Origin: Arthrobacter sp. ov118
Lineage (GTDB): Bacteria; Actinomycetota; Actinomycetes; Actinomycetales; Micrococcaceae
Length of the DNA stretch: 64,000 nt
Assembly (NCBI RefSeq): GCF_900116495.1
Contig: NZ_FPAY01000013.1
Location: forward strand, 1 to 64,000
Direction of reading: 5' to 3'
Positions 8,178 through 16,983 of this stretch are shown piece after piece. How positions within the stretch are numbered: position 1 is the first letter of the stretch; each line of letters opens with the position of its first letter. The notes below the pieces were generated by a model. That model searched no databases, was not told where the DNA came from, and saw only the letters and a program-made list of their open reading frames with translations. Made by a program: the position numbers and the translations under genes.

Positions 8178-9236
8178 TTACAGCTTTACCTTCACAGTGT
8201 CCCACGCAGACCGGACGGCGTCATGGGCCGGGGATTCGGCGCCGAAAAGTTCCTTGGCGGATGCCGCAGTGGCCTTCGCGAAGGCAGTAAATGTTGTGTT
8301 CGGCGCCAGCCCGCCGCCGGTCAAGGTCTCGTACCAGATCTGCCCGGGGGCGTCCCAGGCATTTCCGCCGAGAGCCGTGGCCACCAGGCAGAACGCACGG
8401 TTGGGGATGCCGGAGTTGATGTGCACGCCGCCATAGTCCGTCCGTGTCCGAACATAGGAATCCATCGTGTCCGGCTGGGGATCCTTGCCGAGCACGTCGT
8501 CGTCGTAGGCTGTGCCTGGGGCCTTCATGGACCGCAGGGCGGCGCCCTGGACCTGATCCGTAAACAGCCCCTCGCCGATCAGCCAGCTCGCCTCCGCGGT
8601 GGACTGCTGCTTTGCGTACTGCTCCACGAGGGCCCCGAAGACGTCGGACAGGGATTCGTTGAGGGCTCCGGCCTGGTTGCGGTAGTTGAGGCCGGCGGAA
8701 AACTGCGTGACGCCGTGGGCGAGTTCGTGGCCGATCACGCTCAGCGACTTGGTGAACCTGCCGAAGACCTCGCCGTCGCCGTCGCCGAACACCATCTGCC
8801 GGCCGTCCCAGAACGCGTTGTCATAGCGTTTGCCGTAGTGGACCGTGGCTTCGAGGGGGAGTCCCCGTCCGTCGATGGAGTCGCGGCCAAAGGCGTCCGC
8901 GTAGAGCCGGTGCGTGGAGCCCAGCCCGTCGTACGCTTCATCCGTGGCGGCGTCCCCGGTGGGCGGCTTGCCCTCCTTGCGGACCGGGCTGCCCGGGAGC
9001 TCTTCCAGGGACATGGCGTCATAGATGGTGCGCTCGGGCGGGCCCGGTTTGGCGCCGACCATGGCCGGGATCGCCAGCGGGGACGGCTCGGCGCGGGTCG
9101 CCTGGAAGCTGCTGACGTGCAGCAGCGCATTGCGTGCGGCCTCGGCCGCGCCGGAGAGCCGCGGCTCCTGCTGGGCGGCGATGCGGCGGAGTAGGTAGGG
9201 CGGAACGATGGAACAGTGCACACTTGGAACGAACAT
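8178..9236 (-). CDS. M4 family zinc metallopeptidase, protealysin-like, cytoplasmic
   Basis: A 352-residue thermolysin-family protease. Zinc ligands and catalytic residues are in HELAH (H170, E171, H174), E194 (NESLSDVFG) and H272 (GGVHINSGIPN). There is no signal peptide; instead a short N-terminal propeptide carries the PPYLL motif at 12-16, as in protealysin-like enzymes. Start 9236 is preferred over ATG 9251 because AGGGGG lies six bases upstream. The inhibitor gene follows on the same strand. The family is known for intracellular or exported non-classical M4 proteases; the substrate here is unknown. Confidence 0.92.
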   Translation of the reverse strand: MFVPSVHCSIVPPYLLRRIAAQQEPRLSGAAEAARNALLHVSSFQATRAEPSPLAIPAMVGAKPGPPERTIYDAMSLEELPGSPVRKEGKPPTGDAATDEAYDGLGSTHRLYADAFGRDSIDGRGLPLEATVHYGKRYDNAFWDGRQMVFGDGDGEVFGRFTKSLSVIGHELAHGVTQFSAGLNYRNQAGALNESLSDVFGALVEQYAKQQSTAEASWLIGEGLFTDQVQGAALRSMKAPGTAYDDDVLGKDPQPDTMDSYVRTRTDYGGVHINSGIPNRAFCLVATALGGNAWDAPGQIWYETLTGGGLAPNTTFTAFAKATAASAKELFGAESPAHDAVRSAWDTVKVKL

Positions 9237-9377
9237 GTGAGACCCCCTCATGCTTCGGGGCGTGCAGGGTAGCGCGCCACCGATGAGAACAGCCTACGAG
9301 CGGGCACCGACAATCGGCAGGGGACGGGGCCGTTGTTCGTTGGCAATGTGCATGTGTCACGAGTTTCCGCTTAGTCA

Positions 9378-9406
9378 TTGACGGCAGCAGGCCAGCTTCC
9401 TAGCAT
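9378..9406 (+). promoter_or_regulatory. Sigma-A-like promoter for the 9456 gene
   Basis: TTGACG (9378-9383) and TAGCAT (9401-9406) are separated by 17 bases. Transcription from about 9413 would give a 43-base leader containing GGAG seven bases before ATG 9456. Confidence 0.5.
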
Positions 9407-9455
9407 GATGCGCACGGTCTCACGAGAGTGCCCACGCCTGAACCGGAGCCGAGAA

Positions 9456-10385
9456 ATGGGAAGCTCGAAGGACCGGAAGCCAGCGAAGGCTTCATCGCGA
9501 AAGAAAACCAGTGGCGCCCCGCCCAAGGACACCAGGACACCGTGGTGGCAAAAACCTTTCCTGTGGGTGGGAGGCGTCGTTCTCATAGCACTGGGCGCGG
9601 CTCTCAACGCTCCGCTGCAGTTTACGTTCGGCCGAATAATTGAGAACTTCGCTCCCGACATTGGAGACCCGGTCTCGGCTGTTGTCTCGCTGGAGCATTC
9701 TGCCTTGCATGGTGTATCGCTGCCGCGCGCCGGGGCCCTCTCGGATCAGGATCTGGAGAGCCTTCGCAGTATGGGCTCAGAGCAGCAGGTCTCGTGGCTG
9801 ATGGAAAAACGCGACGGAATACCACTGAGTTATCCCCAGCTCAGGCTGGAACTGAAAAGCAATCGGCCACATCCCGTTCGGGTGACAGACATACAGCCTG
9901 TGAGCACTTGCGAGGAGCCCAGCAGAGGAAGTCTCGTGAAAACTGTCCTTGGGGGAGTAGGCAATGCGAGCAATTCGATTGTTTTCCGCCTGTACGCGGA
10001 CAGGCCGGGTAGCGGTGCCGAAGTCGTGGGGCCGGGCAAGGAACAGCAGCCGTTCTTTCCCAATCGAACGATCACTCTTGCCGGGGAAGAACGGGAGTAT
10101 CTGGTGCTGAATCTGGAGGCCAGCGCCACAAAACTGTGCCGCCTGGAGGTCGAACTCAAAGTTGTGGACGGCGACAAGGAGGTCCGCCAGACCATTTCGC
10201 CTGGCAGGAAGGTGGCCCTGCTTCCTTTTACAGAGGTAGAGGATTTCGAAGACGTTTACTCATCCGTGTACCTGGCAGGAACGATCTGCAACCGGCCTGT
10301 ACTGGCGCCGAAGAATTACCGGTCAAACGTCGGGGCAGCGTGCGGGCCGGGCAACCTTGGGTCAGAGCTGACCCAAGGTAGATGA
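9456..10385 (+). CDS. Hypothetical membrane-anchored protein of lower G+C
   Basis: A 309-residue protein I do not recognise. A Lys/Arg-rich cytoplasmic start (1-33) is followed by one membrane helix at about 34-52 and a soluble, presumably extracytoplasmic region of ~255 residues containing a few cysteines (for example in STCEEPS, TKLCRL, GTICN and AACGPG). Start 9456 is chosen for GGAG seven bases upstream and a promoter at 9378-9406. Base composition is visibly more AT-rich than flanking genes, and it sits next to a tRNA gene, so it may have been acquired. Function unknown. Confidence 0.7.
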   Translation: MGSSKDRKPAKASSRKKTSGAPPKDTRTPWWQKPFLWVGGVVLIALGAALNAPLQFTFGRIIENFAPDIGDPVSAVVSLEHSALHGVSLPRAGALSDQDLESLRSMGSEQQVSWLMEKRDGIPLSYPQLRLELKSNRPHPVRVTDIQPVSTCEEPSRGSLVKTVLGGVGNASNSIVFRLYADRPGSGAEVVGPGKEQQPFFPNRTITLAGEEREYLVLNLEASATKLCRLEVELKVVDGDKEVRQTISPGRKVALLPFTEVEDFEDVYSSVYLAGTICNRPVLAPKNYRSNVGAACGPGNLGSELTQGR

Positions 10386-10426
10386 GGAGCTTTGCCGGTC
10401 CTTTGGGGCATCCAGAAAACAAGAAA

Positions 10427-10459
10427 GAACCCCTAGAATCCAGCGGATTCTAGGGGTTC
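10427..10459 (-). terminator. Intrinsic terminator after tRNA-Arg
   Basis: A perfect 15-bp stem (10427-10441 with 10445-10459) with a three-base loop. Read on the minus strand it is followed by TTTCTTGTTTT. It lies 7 bases past the 3' end of the tRNA, and may also stop transcripts from the 9456 gene. Confidence 0.8.
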
Positions 10460-10466
10460 GTGTCTG

Positions 10467-10539
10467 TGCCCTCGATAGGATTCGAACCTACGACCTTCTG
10501 CTCCGGAGGCAGACGCTCTATCCCCTGAGCTACGAGGGC
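10467..10539 (-). tRNA. tRNA-Arg (anticodon CCG)
   Basis: Read on the minus strand: acceptor arms GCCCTCG/CGAGGGC, a D stem GCTC/GAGC, an anticodon arm TCTGC-CTCCGGA-GCAGA giving anticodon CCG, a five-base variable loop, and the T arm with TTCGAAT. Length is 73 with the discriminator A; CCA is not encoded. It would read the CGG codon. Confidence 0.95.
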
Positions 10540-10700
10540 ATCCAGGGATCCTGCCGTAACCGGCGGGACGTCCTAGAGCTTAGCAGGAAGGTGGCCCCCA
10601 ACGGAAAATCGGTCCGCCTCCGCCACCTTTTCGAGCATGAATTAGGCGCGTTGAGTGCGTGTCTTAGTCTGTTGACAAGCCACCCAGCTCGCCGGTCGGC

Positions 10701-12335
10701 TCAGTAGCCGGTGAAGGAGTCCTCGTGCACCCGGCGGGCGCCGGCGCGCCGTGCCGCAGTCCCCAGTGAGCGCACACTGGCGGGCGAGCCGGAAATATAG
10801 ATCTCCCGACCAGCGACATCGGGGACCAGCTTCTTGAGGGCCGCAGCGTCAATCCTCTCGGCCCCGGCGTCCTGCATGAAGGCCGGCGGCGGTGCCGAGC
10901 CGTCGCCAAGCCGGGCCAGGATGCGGGCCCCGGAGCGCTGCAGTTCCTCCGCATAGGCGAGTTCCGCGGCGTTCTTTGCCAGATAAAGCAGGACGACGTC
11001 CCTGTTCCCGGCAGGGCCGCCCTGGCCGGCAGCGGAGGCGCCGGCACGGCCGGCACCCGAGGCGGCAGCCGTGGCATCCGCCAGATGGGCCAGGTAAGGG
11101 GTGATGCCGATTCCGGCGGCGATGAGCAGCACAGGCGTCGAGGGGTTCCGGGGCAGCACGAAGTCGCCGCCCACCGTGGTGGCGCTGAGCCTGTCACCGG
11201 GGACCAAGCCGAGCAGCGAGCGTTTGGCTGATGACACCGGCTCCGCCGTCCCCACACCGATCGTCAGAAGGGGTGCGCCGGGCGCGCTGGTCAGGCTGAA
11301 CACCCGCCGGATTCCCTTTCCATCACCCTTGCCGGCCTGCCTGCCGCCGGCCTGCCTGTCGCCGGCCTGATCCGGCGGAAGGTGCAGCTCCAGATACTGT
11401 CCGGCCGTGAAGCGTACCGGGCGCTCGGGGCGGAAGCTGAATTCCGTCGTCGTCGGCGTTAGCGGCCTCCTGCCGACGAACCGCAGCCGGACTGCGCCGC
11501 GCTGCCCGGCGGCGAAGGCGAGCACGTTGCCCACCAGCAGGGCCAGCTCGGGGGAGCTGAATACAAACCCGAGGTCGTAGGGGACGGCGAAAAGCACCCC
11601 GACGACGGCGGCCTCCGCCAGCTGCTGCCAGCGCCGTGGCGGCAGGGTGAGCGGCTCAGTCAGCATGAACCCGACGAAGAACAGCACCGGACGCTGCGCG
11701 AGCGGCTGCCACAGGGCCTCAGGCAGCGCCATCCCGGACTGGAGAAGGTCGGCGGTCACGACGGACACCGCGACCACTGTGAAGACGGCAGCCATCGTCA
11801 GCTTCCGGACCCGGTAGAGCACCAGCAGCGCACCCGGCAACACCAGCAAGAGCATGGCCGGTGTCGCCGCCCACCAGGTGGCAATGTTCAGTCCGGTCAG
11901 CCCGGCCAGGAAGGCTCCGGCCGCGGCCGGGTTAAAGATGTGGCGGCCGCGCCAGGCCAGCGCGTATTTCGAGGCCGAGGCCAGCACACAGGCCAAGGCG
12001 ACGCCGGCGAGTTCGGCCACTTGAATCCCCTGCGTCAGCTGGCTGGGCCAGAAGAGGAAGTACAGCAGGAGGCCTGTGATGAGTGAGGACTCCAGGTGCG
12101 GCCGCACGTGGAAGAGCGCGGCGATTGCCCGGTTGGAGCCGTACGTCAGGCCAAGGCACAGGACCAGGTGGGCGATCATTTCCGGCAGCCCGAAGGTGAG
12201 CCAGCCCAGCACATTCAGCAGGAGGCTGTAGGCGGCAAGGGCGGCCAGGACCCACAGCACCAGGCGGTACATGGTGAGCCGGCCCAGGGCTGTGTCCAGC
12301 CTGGAACCGAGTGAAGTCGTGGTGATGGCAGTCAT
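10701..12335 (-). CDS. RnfD/NqrB-like membrane domain fused to a ferredoxin-NADP reductase-like domain
   Basis: A 544-residue fusion. Residues 20-~275 hold about nine membrane helices with the RnfD/NqrB/NapH-like motifs GRHIFNPAAAG (130-140) and FMLTEPLTLPP (223-233). Residues ~280-544 form a flavoprotein reductase: FAD-binding RRVFSLTS at 343-350, the nucleotide motif AAGIGITPYLAHL, and a C-terminal YISGSPASV. The usual covalent-FMN motif (S/T-G-A-T) is not seen in the membrane part. It is the last of three overlapping or adjacent genes with ApbE and an FMN-binding lipoprotein, so it probably passes electrons from cytoplasmic NAD(P)H across the membrane to external flavin. The start overlaps the apbE stop by four bases. 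Confidence 0.82.
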   Translation of the reverse strand: MTAITTTSLGSRLDTALGRLTMYRLVLWVLAALAAYSLLLNVLGWLTFGLPEMIAHLVLCLGLTYGSNRAIAALFHVRPHLESSLITGLLLYFLFWPSQLTQGIQVAELAGVALACVLASASKYALAWRGRHIFNPAAAGAFLAGLTGLNIATWWAATPAMLLLVLPGALLVLYRVRKLTMAAVFTVVAVSVVTADLLQSGMALPEALWQPLAQRPVLFFVGFMLTEPLTLPPRRWQQLAEAAVVGVLFAVPYDLGFVFSSPELALLVGNVLAFAAGQRGAVRLRFVGRRPLTPTTTEFSFRPERPVRFTAGQYLELHLPPDQAGDRQAGGRQAGKGDGKGIRRVFSLTSAPGAPLLTIGVGTAEPVSSAKRSLLGLVPGDRLSATTVGGDFVLPRNPSTPVLLIAAGIGITPYLAHLADATAAASGAGRAGASAAGQGGPAGNRDVVLLYLAKNAAELAYAEELQRSGARILARLGDGSAPPPAFMQDAGAERIDAAALKKLVPDVAGREIYISGSPASVRSLGTAARRAGARRVHEDSFTGY

Positions 12336-13204
12336 GAAAACAGCGCCCCCTCAAAGCCGGTGGAAAACTCTGCGTGCCCGTCTGAATATGCGGTGAGCCA
12401 GTCGAAGTCGAACTCTTTTTCCAACCGCGGGCCGTCGACGAAGAACAGCGCGGTGGCAAGCGCGTCGGCCACCATCGCGGTTTCGGCCATAACCCAGCTG
12501 GCAACGACCGTGCGGACCGGAGCTCCGGTGGTGCCGTCCAGCACGTGGTGGAAGCCGTCAGCCCAGGCCCGCCGGTTGGCGGCCGAAGCACACAGGGCAC
12601 CGGCGCCGAACCGGATCGTCCCGATGGCCTGCGTGGGATCGTACGGGTGCTCGAGCGCCACCTCCACCGGCTCCGGCCCGGGATTCAGCAGGTCCCCGCT
12701 GGCATCGATGAAGTGCTCCGCGTAGCCGCCGTCCCGGAGCTGGGCGGAGAGCAGATCGGCCAGCTGGCCCTTGCCGGCGGCGCCGACGTCGATCACTACG
12801 GGGACGGTGTTGGTCAGCACGGCGCCCTGCCAGTCCAGCACATCCTCCCAGCGCGGTGCGGGAAGCGGCCGGCCGGACGGGCGCAGCGTGTACCGGGCGT
12901 CGTAGCCAAGCTGCTCCAGGCTGCTGCCGATCAGCGGGGTCATAGCCCCCTCGGTGAGCCGGTACAGCGTGCCATAGAGGTCTCCCAGCGCCGCGGCCTC
13001 CGCGGGCAGCTCCAAGCGGCCCGGCGACCGGGCTGCGTCCGCTACGAGCGAGTCGGCCCGGAAACGGGACCACGCGGCGTCGTACCGTTCCACCGTGGCG
13101 AGCAGTCCGCGGCGGTGCTCACCGGACAGGCGGGACGGCGTGGAAATCTCCCAGCTGGTCCCGATCCCGTCAAAGCTGAAGTGCGCCCAGCCCGGGTGCG
13201 GCAC
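12332..13204 (-). CDS. apbE: FAD:protein FMN transferase (ApbE)
   Basis: A 290-residue ApbE-type enzyme that links FMN from FAD onto Ser/Thr of target proteins. Recognisable segments are TEGAMTPLIG, VVIDVGAAGKGQLAD (family DLGGIAKG), ASGDLLN, HHVLDGTTGAPV (family HH-I-D-TG-P) and the metal-site region MVADALATALFFVDG. No export signal is seen, unlike many secreted ApbE lipoproteins, so how it meets an exported target is open. It sits between the FMN-binding lipoprotein (its likely substrate, 20 bases upstream) and the RnfD-like/reductase fusion. Confidence 0.88.
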   Translation of the reverse strand: MPHPGWAHFSFDGIGTSWEISTPSRLSGEHRRGLLATVERYDAAWSRFRADSLVADAARSPGRLELPAEAAALGDLYGTLYRLTEGAMTPLIGSSLEQLGYDARYTLRPSGRPLPAPRWEDVLDWQGAVLTNTVPVVIDVGAAGKGQLADLLSAQLRDGGYAEHFIDASGDLLNPGPEPVEVALEHPYDPTQAIGTIRFGAGALCASAANRRAWADGFHHVLDGTTGAPVRTVVASWVMAETAMVADALATALFFVDGPRLEKEFDFDWLTAYSDGHAEFSTGFEGALFS

Positions 13205-13224
13205 GATTCCTCTGTCCCTGCGCC

Positions 13225-13659
13225 TTATTGGGCCTGGGACTTGATCTTCGCCACGGCCTGGTTAAAGCCGCCGCTGGTCAGCGAGGATCCGGCGACTTTG
13301 GACACCTGGAGCTCGTCAAGCTTCTTACCCACAACCTGGGCCTGGATGCCGCCGGCGAACTCGCCTTGGAACTTGCGGGTGTTCGGGTTTGACGGGTGCG
13401 TCGTGATCTTCACATCGGATACCGTTCCGCCGGCCAGTGTCAGTTCCACGCCAACGGTCTCGATGCCGTTGGGGGATTTGTAGTTGCCGTCGGCGCTGTA
13501 GGTGCCGTCCTTGTAGGAACCGGTGCCAGCGGACCCGGACGCAGGCGGCGCGGCCTCGGCGGCCGGGGGTTGCACAGCCGGGGCGCAGCCGGCCGCGGTG
13601 CCGGCAACGGACAGGCCGGCAAGGCCGACCAGGACGCTCTTACGGATGGCGGTATTCAT
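13225..13659 (-). CDS. FMN-binding domain lipoprotein
   Basis: A 144-residue exported protein. The N-terminus is a signal peptide with a lipobox-like TAAGC and lipid Cys at 25, then an Ala/Pro linker (26-48) and an FMN_bind domain (49-144). The flavinylation segment AGSSLTSGGFNQAV aligns with the S/T-G-A-T-type site, making S126 the likely acceptor for FMN added by ApbE. It is the first gene of the minus-strand flavin module. It would act as an extracytoplasmic electron carrier; its partner is not shown by the sequence. Confidence 0.85.
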   Translation of the reverse strand: MNTAIRKSVLVGLAGLSVAGTAAGCAPAVQPPAAEAAPPASGSAGTGSYKDGTYSADGNYKSPNGIETVGVELTLAGGTVSDVKITTHPSNPNTRKFQGEFAGGIQAQVVGKKLDELQVSKVAGSSLTSGGFNQAVAKIKSQAQ

Positions 13660-13843
13660 GCGGAGCTCGATTCGTTGCGGGGACCGGACAGCGAAAGTGT
13701 GCAGGCACTTACAGCGGTGATGACGTTGGTTTCAGGGTAGCGGTTCACCTTGGAGCAAGGTGTCCAGCGCTTCTTGAGTTTGTTGCCTCTGGCCCCGTCC
13801 GTCATGCCTGGCGCGGGATTCCGCCGCACCACTGGCCCACCGG

Positions 13844-13849
13844 TAGGCT
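13844..13849 (+). promoter_or_regulatory. Candidate leaderless -10 box (TAGGCT) for argS
   Basis: TAGGCT ends six bases before the GTG at 13856. No ribosome binding site is present. The short hairpin CACCTTG/CAAGGTG at 13746-13762 lies further upstream. Confidence 0.5.
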
Positions 13850-13855
13850 AGAAGT

Positions 13856-15520
13856 GTGACCCCAGAAGAACTTTCCCTCGCCATATCCGCCTGCCTGAAG
13901 GACGCCGTCGCGGCCGGCGAAATCGCCCTTGCCGCCGCTGACATCCCGGACCAGGTGCGCGTCGAGCGCCCGAAGAACAGGGAGCACGGGGACTGGGCCA
14001 CCAACATTGCGTTGCAGCTGGCCAAGGGGGCAGGCACCAACCCGCGTGAATTTGCCTCCGTCCTGAGCGCCCGGTTGAAGACGATCGACGGCGTTTCCGC
14101 CGTGGATATCGCCGGGCCCGGCTTCCTGAACATCACGGTCGACGCCGCCGCCGCGGGTGCGCTCGCCAAGGCCATCGTCGAAGCAGGCCCGGCCTACGGG
14201 ACCAACACCGCGCTCGCCGGACACGTGGTCAACATGGAGTTCGTCTCGGCCAACCCGACCGGCCCGCTGCACATCGGCCACACCCGCTGGGCCGCCCTGG
14301 GCGACGCGATCGCGCGCGTCCTGCGGGCCTCCGGCGCCGAAGTCACGGCCGAGTACTACATCAACGATGCCGGCTCCCAGATGAACGTGTTCGCGAACTC
14401 GGTGTTCGCCAGGCTGCATGGGCGGGACGTGCCCGAGGGCGGCTACCCGGGCCAGTACATCGCCGACCTCGGCCATGAGGTGCTCAGCGAACACCCGGGC
14501 ATCCGCGAACTGACCGAAGTGGCGGCCCTGCCGGTGATCCGGGGAGCTGCCTACAAGGCACAGATGCACGACATCAAGGCGACGCTGGCCGAGTTCGGCG
14601 TCGACTTTGACGTTTTCTTCTCAGAGCAGGAACTTCACGACGCCGGCGCGATCGAAGATGCCGTCGCCCGCCTGCGGGAACAGGGCCACGTCTACGACGA
14701 CGGCGGCGCGGTATGGCTGCGCACCACCGACTTCGACGATGACAAGGACCGCGTGATGATCCGCGCGAACGGCGAGCCGACGTACTTTGCCGCCGACGCC
14801 GCCTACTACCTGTCCAAGAAGGACCGCGGCTACACCGAGAAGATCTACCTCCTTGGCGCCGACCACCACGGCTACATCAACCGGCTCAAGGCCATCGCAG
14901 CCGCCGCAGGCGACGATCCCGAGGTCAATATCGAGGTCCTGATCGGCCAGCTGGTCTCCGTCAACGGCGCCAAGCTTTCCAAGCGCGCCGGCAACATCAT
15001 CGAGCTCAAGGACCTCATCTCCTGGCTCGGCAAGGACGCTGTCCGCTACTCCCTTGCCCGGTTCCCCGCCGATTCGCCGCTGACCCTGGACCCCGAGCTG
15101 CTCAAGAAGCACAGCAACGAAAACCCGGTGTTCTACGTCCAGTACGCGCACGCCCGTTCCCGCGGCGCCGCCCGCAACGCCGTGGCCGCAGGCGTGGAGC
15201 GCCGTGTGAACGGCAAGGACAGCTTCGACGCAGCCCTCCTGGACCACCCCACCGAAAACGAATTGCTCTCCCACCTGGGCAGCTACCCCTCCGTGGTGGC
15301 CAAGGCCGCCGAACTGCGCGAGCCGCACCGCGTGGCCCGCCACCTGGAGGTCATCGCAGGCGCCTACCACCGCTGGTATGACGCCTGCCGGGTGGCGCCC
15401 CAGGGCGAAGAGCCCATCACCGACACCAACCGCACCAGGCTCTGGCTCAACGACGCCACCAGCCAGGTGCTGGCCAACGGACTCGAACTGCTGGGCGTCT
15501 CGGCGCCGGAACGGATGTGA
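13856..15520 (+). CDS. argS: Arginyl-tRNA synthetase
   Basis: A 554-residue class I synthetase charging tRNA-Arg. The ATP-binding HIGH motif is at 139-142 (PTGPLHIGH), the KMSKS-like loop reads GAKLSKRAGN, and a DALR-type anticodon-binding domain occupies the last ~120 residues. The GTG start lies at the presumed transcription start (TAGGCT box six bases before). The stop overlaps the lysA start (GTGA), so argS heads the argS-lysA-hom-thrC-thrB group. Confidence 0.97.
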   Translation: MTPEELSLAISACLKDAVAAGEIALAAADIPDQVRVERPKNREHGDWATNIALQLAKGAGTNPREFASVLSARLKTIDGVSAVDIAGPGFLNITVDAAAAGALAKAIVEAGPAYGTNTALAGHVVNMEFVSANPTGPLHIGHTRWAALGDAIARVLRASGAEVTAEYYINDAGSQMNVFANSVFARLHGRDVPEGGYPGQYIADLGHEVLSEHPGIRELTEVAALPVIRGAAYKAQMHDIKATLAEFGVDFDVFFSEQELHDAGAIEDAVARLREQGHVYDDGGAVWLRTTDFDDDKDRVMIRANGEPTYFAADAAYYLSKKDRGYTEKIYLLGADHHGYINRLKAIAAAAGDDPEVNIEVLIGQLVSVNGAKLSKRAGNIIELKDLISWLGKDAVRYSLARFPADSPLTLDPELLKKHSNENPVFYVQYAHARSRGAARNAVAAGVERRVNGKDSFDAALLDHPTENELLSHLGSYPSVVAKAAELREPHRVARHLEVIAGAYHRWYDACRVAPQGEEPITDTNRTRLWLNDATSQVLANGLELLGVSAPERM

Positions 15521-16983
15521 CCGCCATGACAACAGATTCCCCGCTCGCGCCCGCCTGGCTTGAGGTCCCCGCCGACCTGAACGCACTCCACGAACCGCTG
15601 TGGGCAGGCGGTGTGGCCCGGAACGGCGACGGCGAACTGACCATCGACGGGTTGACCGTCAGCGAACTGCAGCGCCAGTACGGCACGCCGCTGTTCGTGC
15701 TGAGCGAGTCCGACTTCCGCGCCCGGGCCCGGGCGTTCAGCGACGCGTTCAACGACGCCTTCGCGGACATCTGCGGGGGAGTGGACGTCTACTACGCCGG
15801 CAAATCCTTCCTGTGCACCTCCGTGGTCCGCTGGGTTGAGGAGGAGGGGTTGCGCCTGGACACGGCCTCCGGCGGCGAACTCGCCGTTGCCGCCCGCGCC
15901 GGCATCCCCGGCGCCGACGTCGCCCTGCACGGCAACAACAAGTCCGACGGCGAAATCCACCGGGCTCTCGACATGCAGCTGGGCCGGATCGTGGTGGACA
16001 GCCTGGACGAACTCGAACGCGTCGCAACGATCGCCGCCAACCGGGGCGACACCGCCAGGGTCATGCTCCGGCTGACCCCCGGCGTGCACGCCCACACCCA
16101 CGAGTTCATCGCCACCGCCCATGAGGACCAGAAGTTTGGCCTCTCCATGGCCGGGGATACCACCGACCAGGCCGGCCTGTCCGCTGCCGAGGAAGCCGTG
16201 GCCGCGGCCACCCGGCACGAGAGCATCGAGCTACTGGGGCTGCACTGCCACATCGGCTCGCAGATCTTCGAACCGGACGGCTTCGCCCTCGCCGCGGAGA
16301 AGCTGCTGGATTTCCTGGCGGCGATGCAGTCCAAGTACTCCATCGTGCTGCCCGAACTGGACCTCGGGGGCGGCTACGGCATCGCCTACACCCCCGTTGA
16401 CACGCCCCGCCCGGCCGCCGAAATCGCGCAGGCGATGGCCGCCGTCGTGCGCTCCAAGTGCGCCGCGCTCGGCATCACCGCCCCGCGGATCTCGATCGAA
16501 CCGGGCCGCGCAATCGTTGGAAGCACCACGTTTACGCTGTACGAGGTTGGCACGCTCAAGACAGTCCGGGTGGATGCGCCGGCCGTCGGCGGCGACAACG
16601 CCGCCGGCGACGTTACGTACCCCCGCCGGTATGTGTCGGTGGACGGCGGGATGAGCGACAACCCCCGTCCGGTGCTGTACGACGCGGATTATTCGGCGAT
16701 TCTCGCCTCACGGAGCTCCGACGCGGCGCCGCAGTTGTCCCGCGTAGTGGGCAAACATTGCGAGAGCGGCGACATAGTTGTTAGAGATGTATATCTGCCC
16801 GAGGACGTGGCAGCCGGTGATCTGCTTGCTGTACCGGGGACCGGCGCCTACTGCTGGGCCCTGTCAAGCAACTACAACTATCTGGCCCGGCCGGGCGTTG
16901 TCGCTGTCAGCGACGGATCTGCCCGACTCATTGTCCGCGGGGAAACCGAAGAAGATTTGCTCAACCGCGACATGGGAGTCTGA
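15517..16983 (+). CDS. lysA: Diaminopimelate decarboxylase
   Basis: A 488-residue PLP enzyme of the alanine-racemase-fold decarboxylases, making lysine from meso-diaminopimelate. The PLP lysine is K96 in YYAGKSF; glycine-rich DLGGGYGIAYT and the later EPGRAIVG are the phosphate-binding segments; HCESGD carries the active-site cysteine of the partner subunit. GTG 15517 overlaps the argS stop; ATG 15526 is a close alternative. hom follows without a gap. Confidence 0.96.
   Translation: MTAMTTDSPLAPAWLEVPADLNALHEPLWAGGVARNGDGELTIDGLTVSELQRQYGTPLFVLSESDFRARARAFSDAFNDAFADICGGVDVYYAGKSFLCTSVVRWVEEEGLRLDTASGGELAVAARAGIPGADVALHGNNKSDGEIHRALDMQLGRIVVDSLDELERVATIAANRGDTARVMLRLTPGVHAHTHEFIATAHEDQKFGLSMAGDTTDQAGLSAAEEAVAAATRHESIELLGLHCHIGSQIFEPDGFALAAEKLLDFLAAMQSKYSIVLPELDLGGGYGIAYTPVDTPRPAAEIAQAMAAVVRSKCAALGITAPRISIEPGRAIVGSTTFTLYEVGTLKTVRVDAPAVGGDNAAGDVTYPRRYVSVDGGMSDNPRPVLYDADYSAILASRSSDAAPQLSRVVGKHCESGDIVVRDVYLPEDVAAGDLLAVPGTGAYCWALSSNYNYLARPGVVAVSDGSARLIVRGETEEDLLNRDMGV

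Noticed and set aside
10386..10700. Attachment-site duplication beside tRNA-Arg
   Set aside because: No second copy of the tRNA 3' end and no integrase gene were seen in the flanks.
13746..13762. CACCTTG/CAAGGTG hairpin before argS as a T-box or attenuator
   Set aside because: It lies upstream of the presumed argS transcription start and has no T-box features or alternative pairing.
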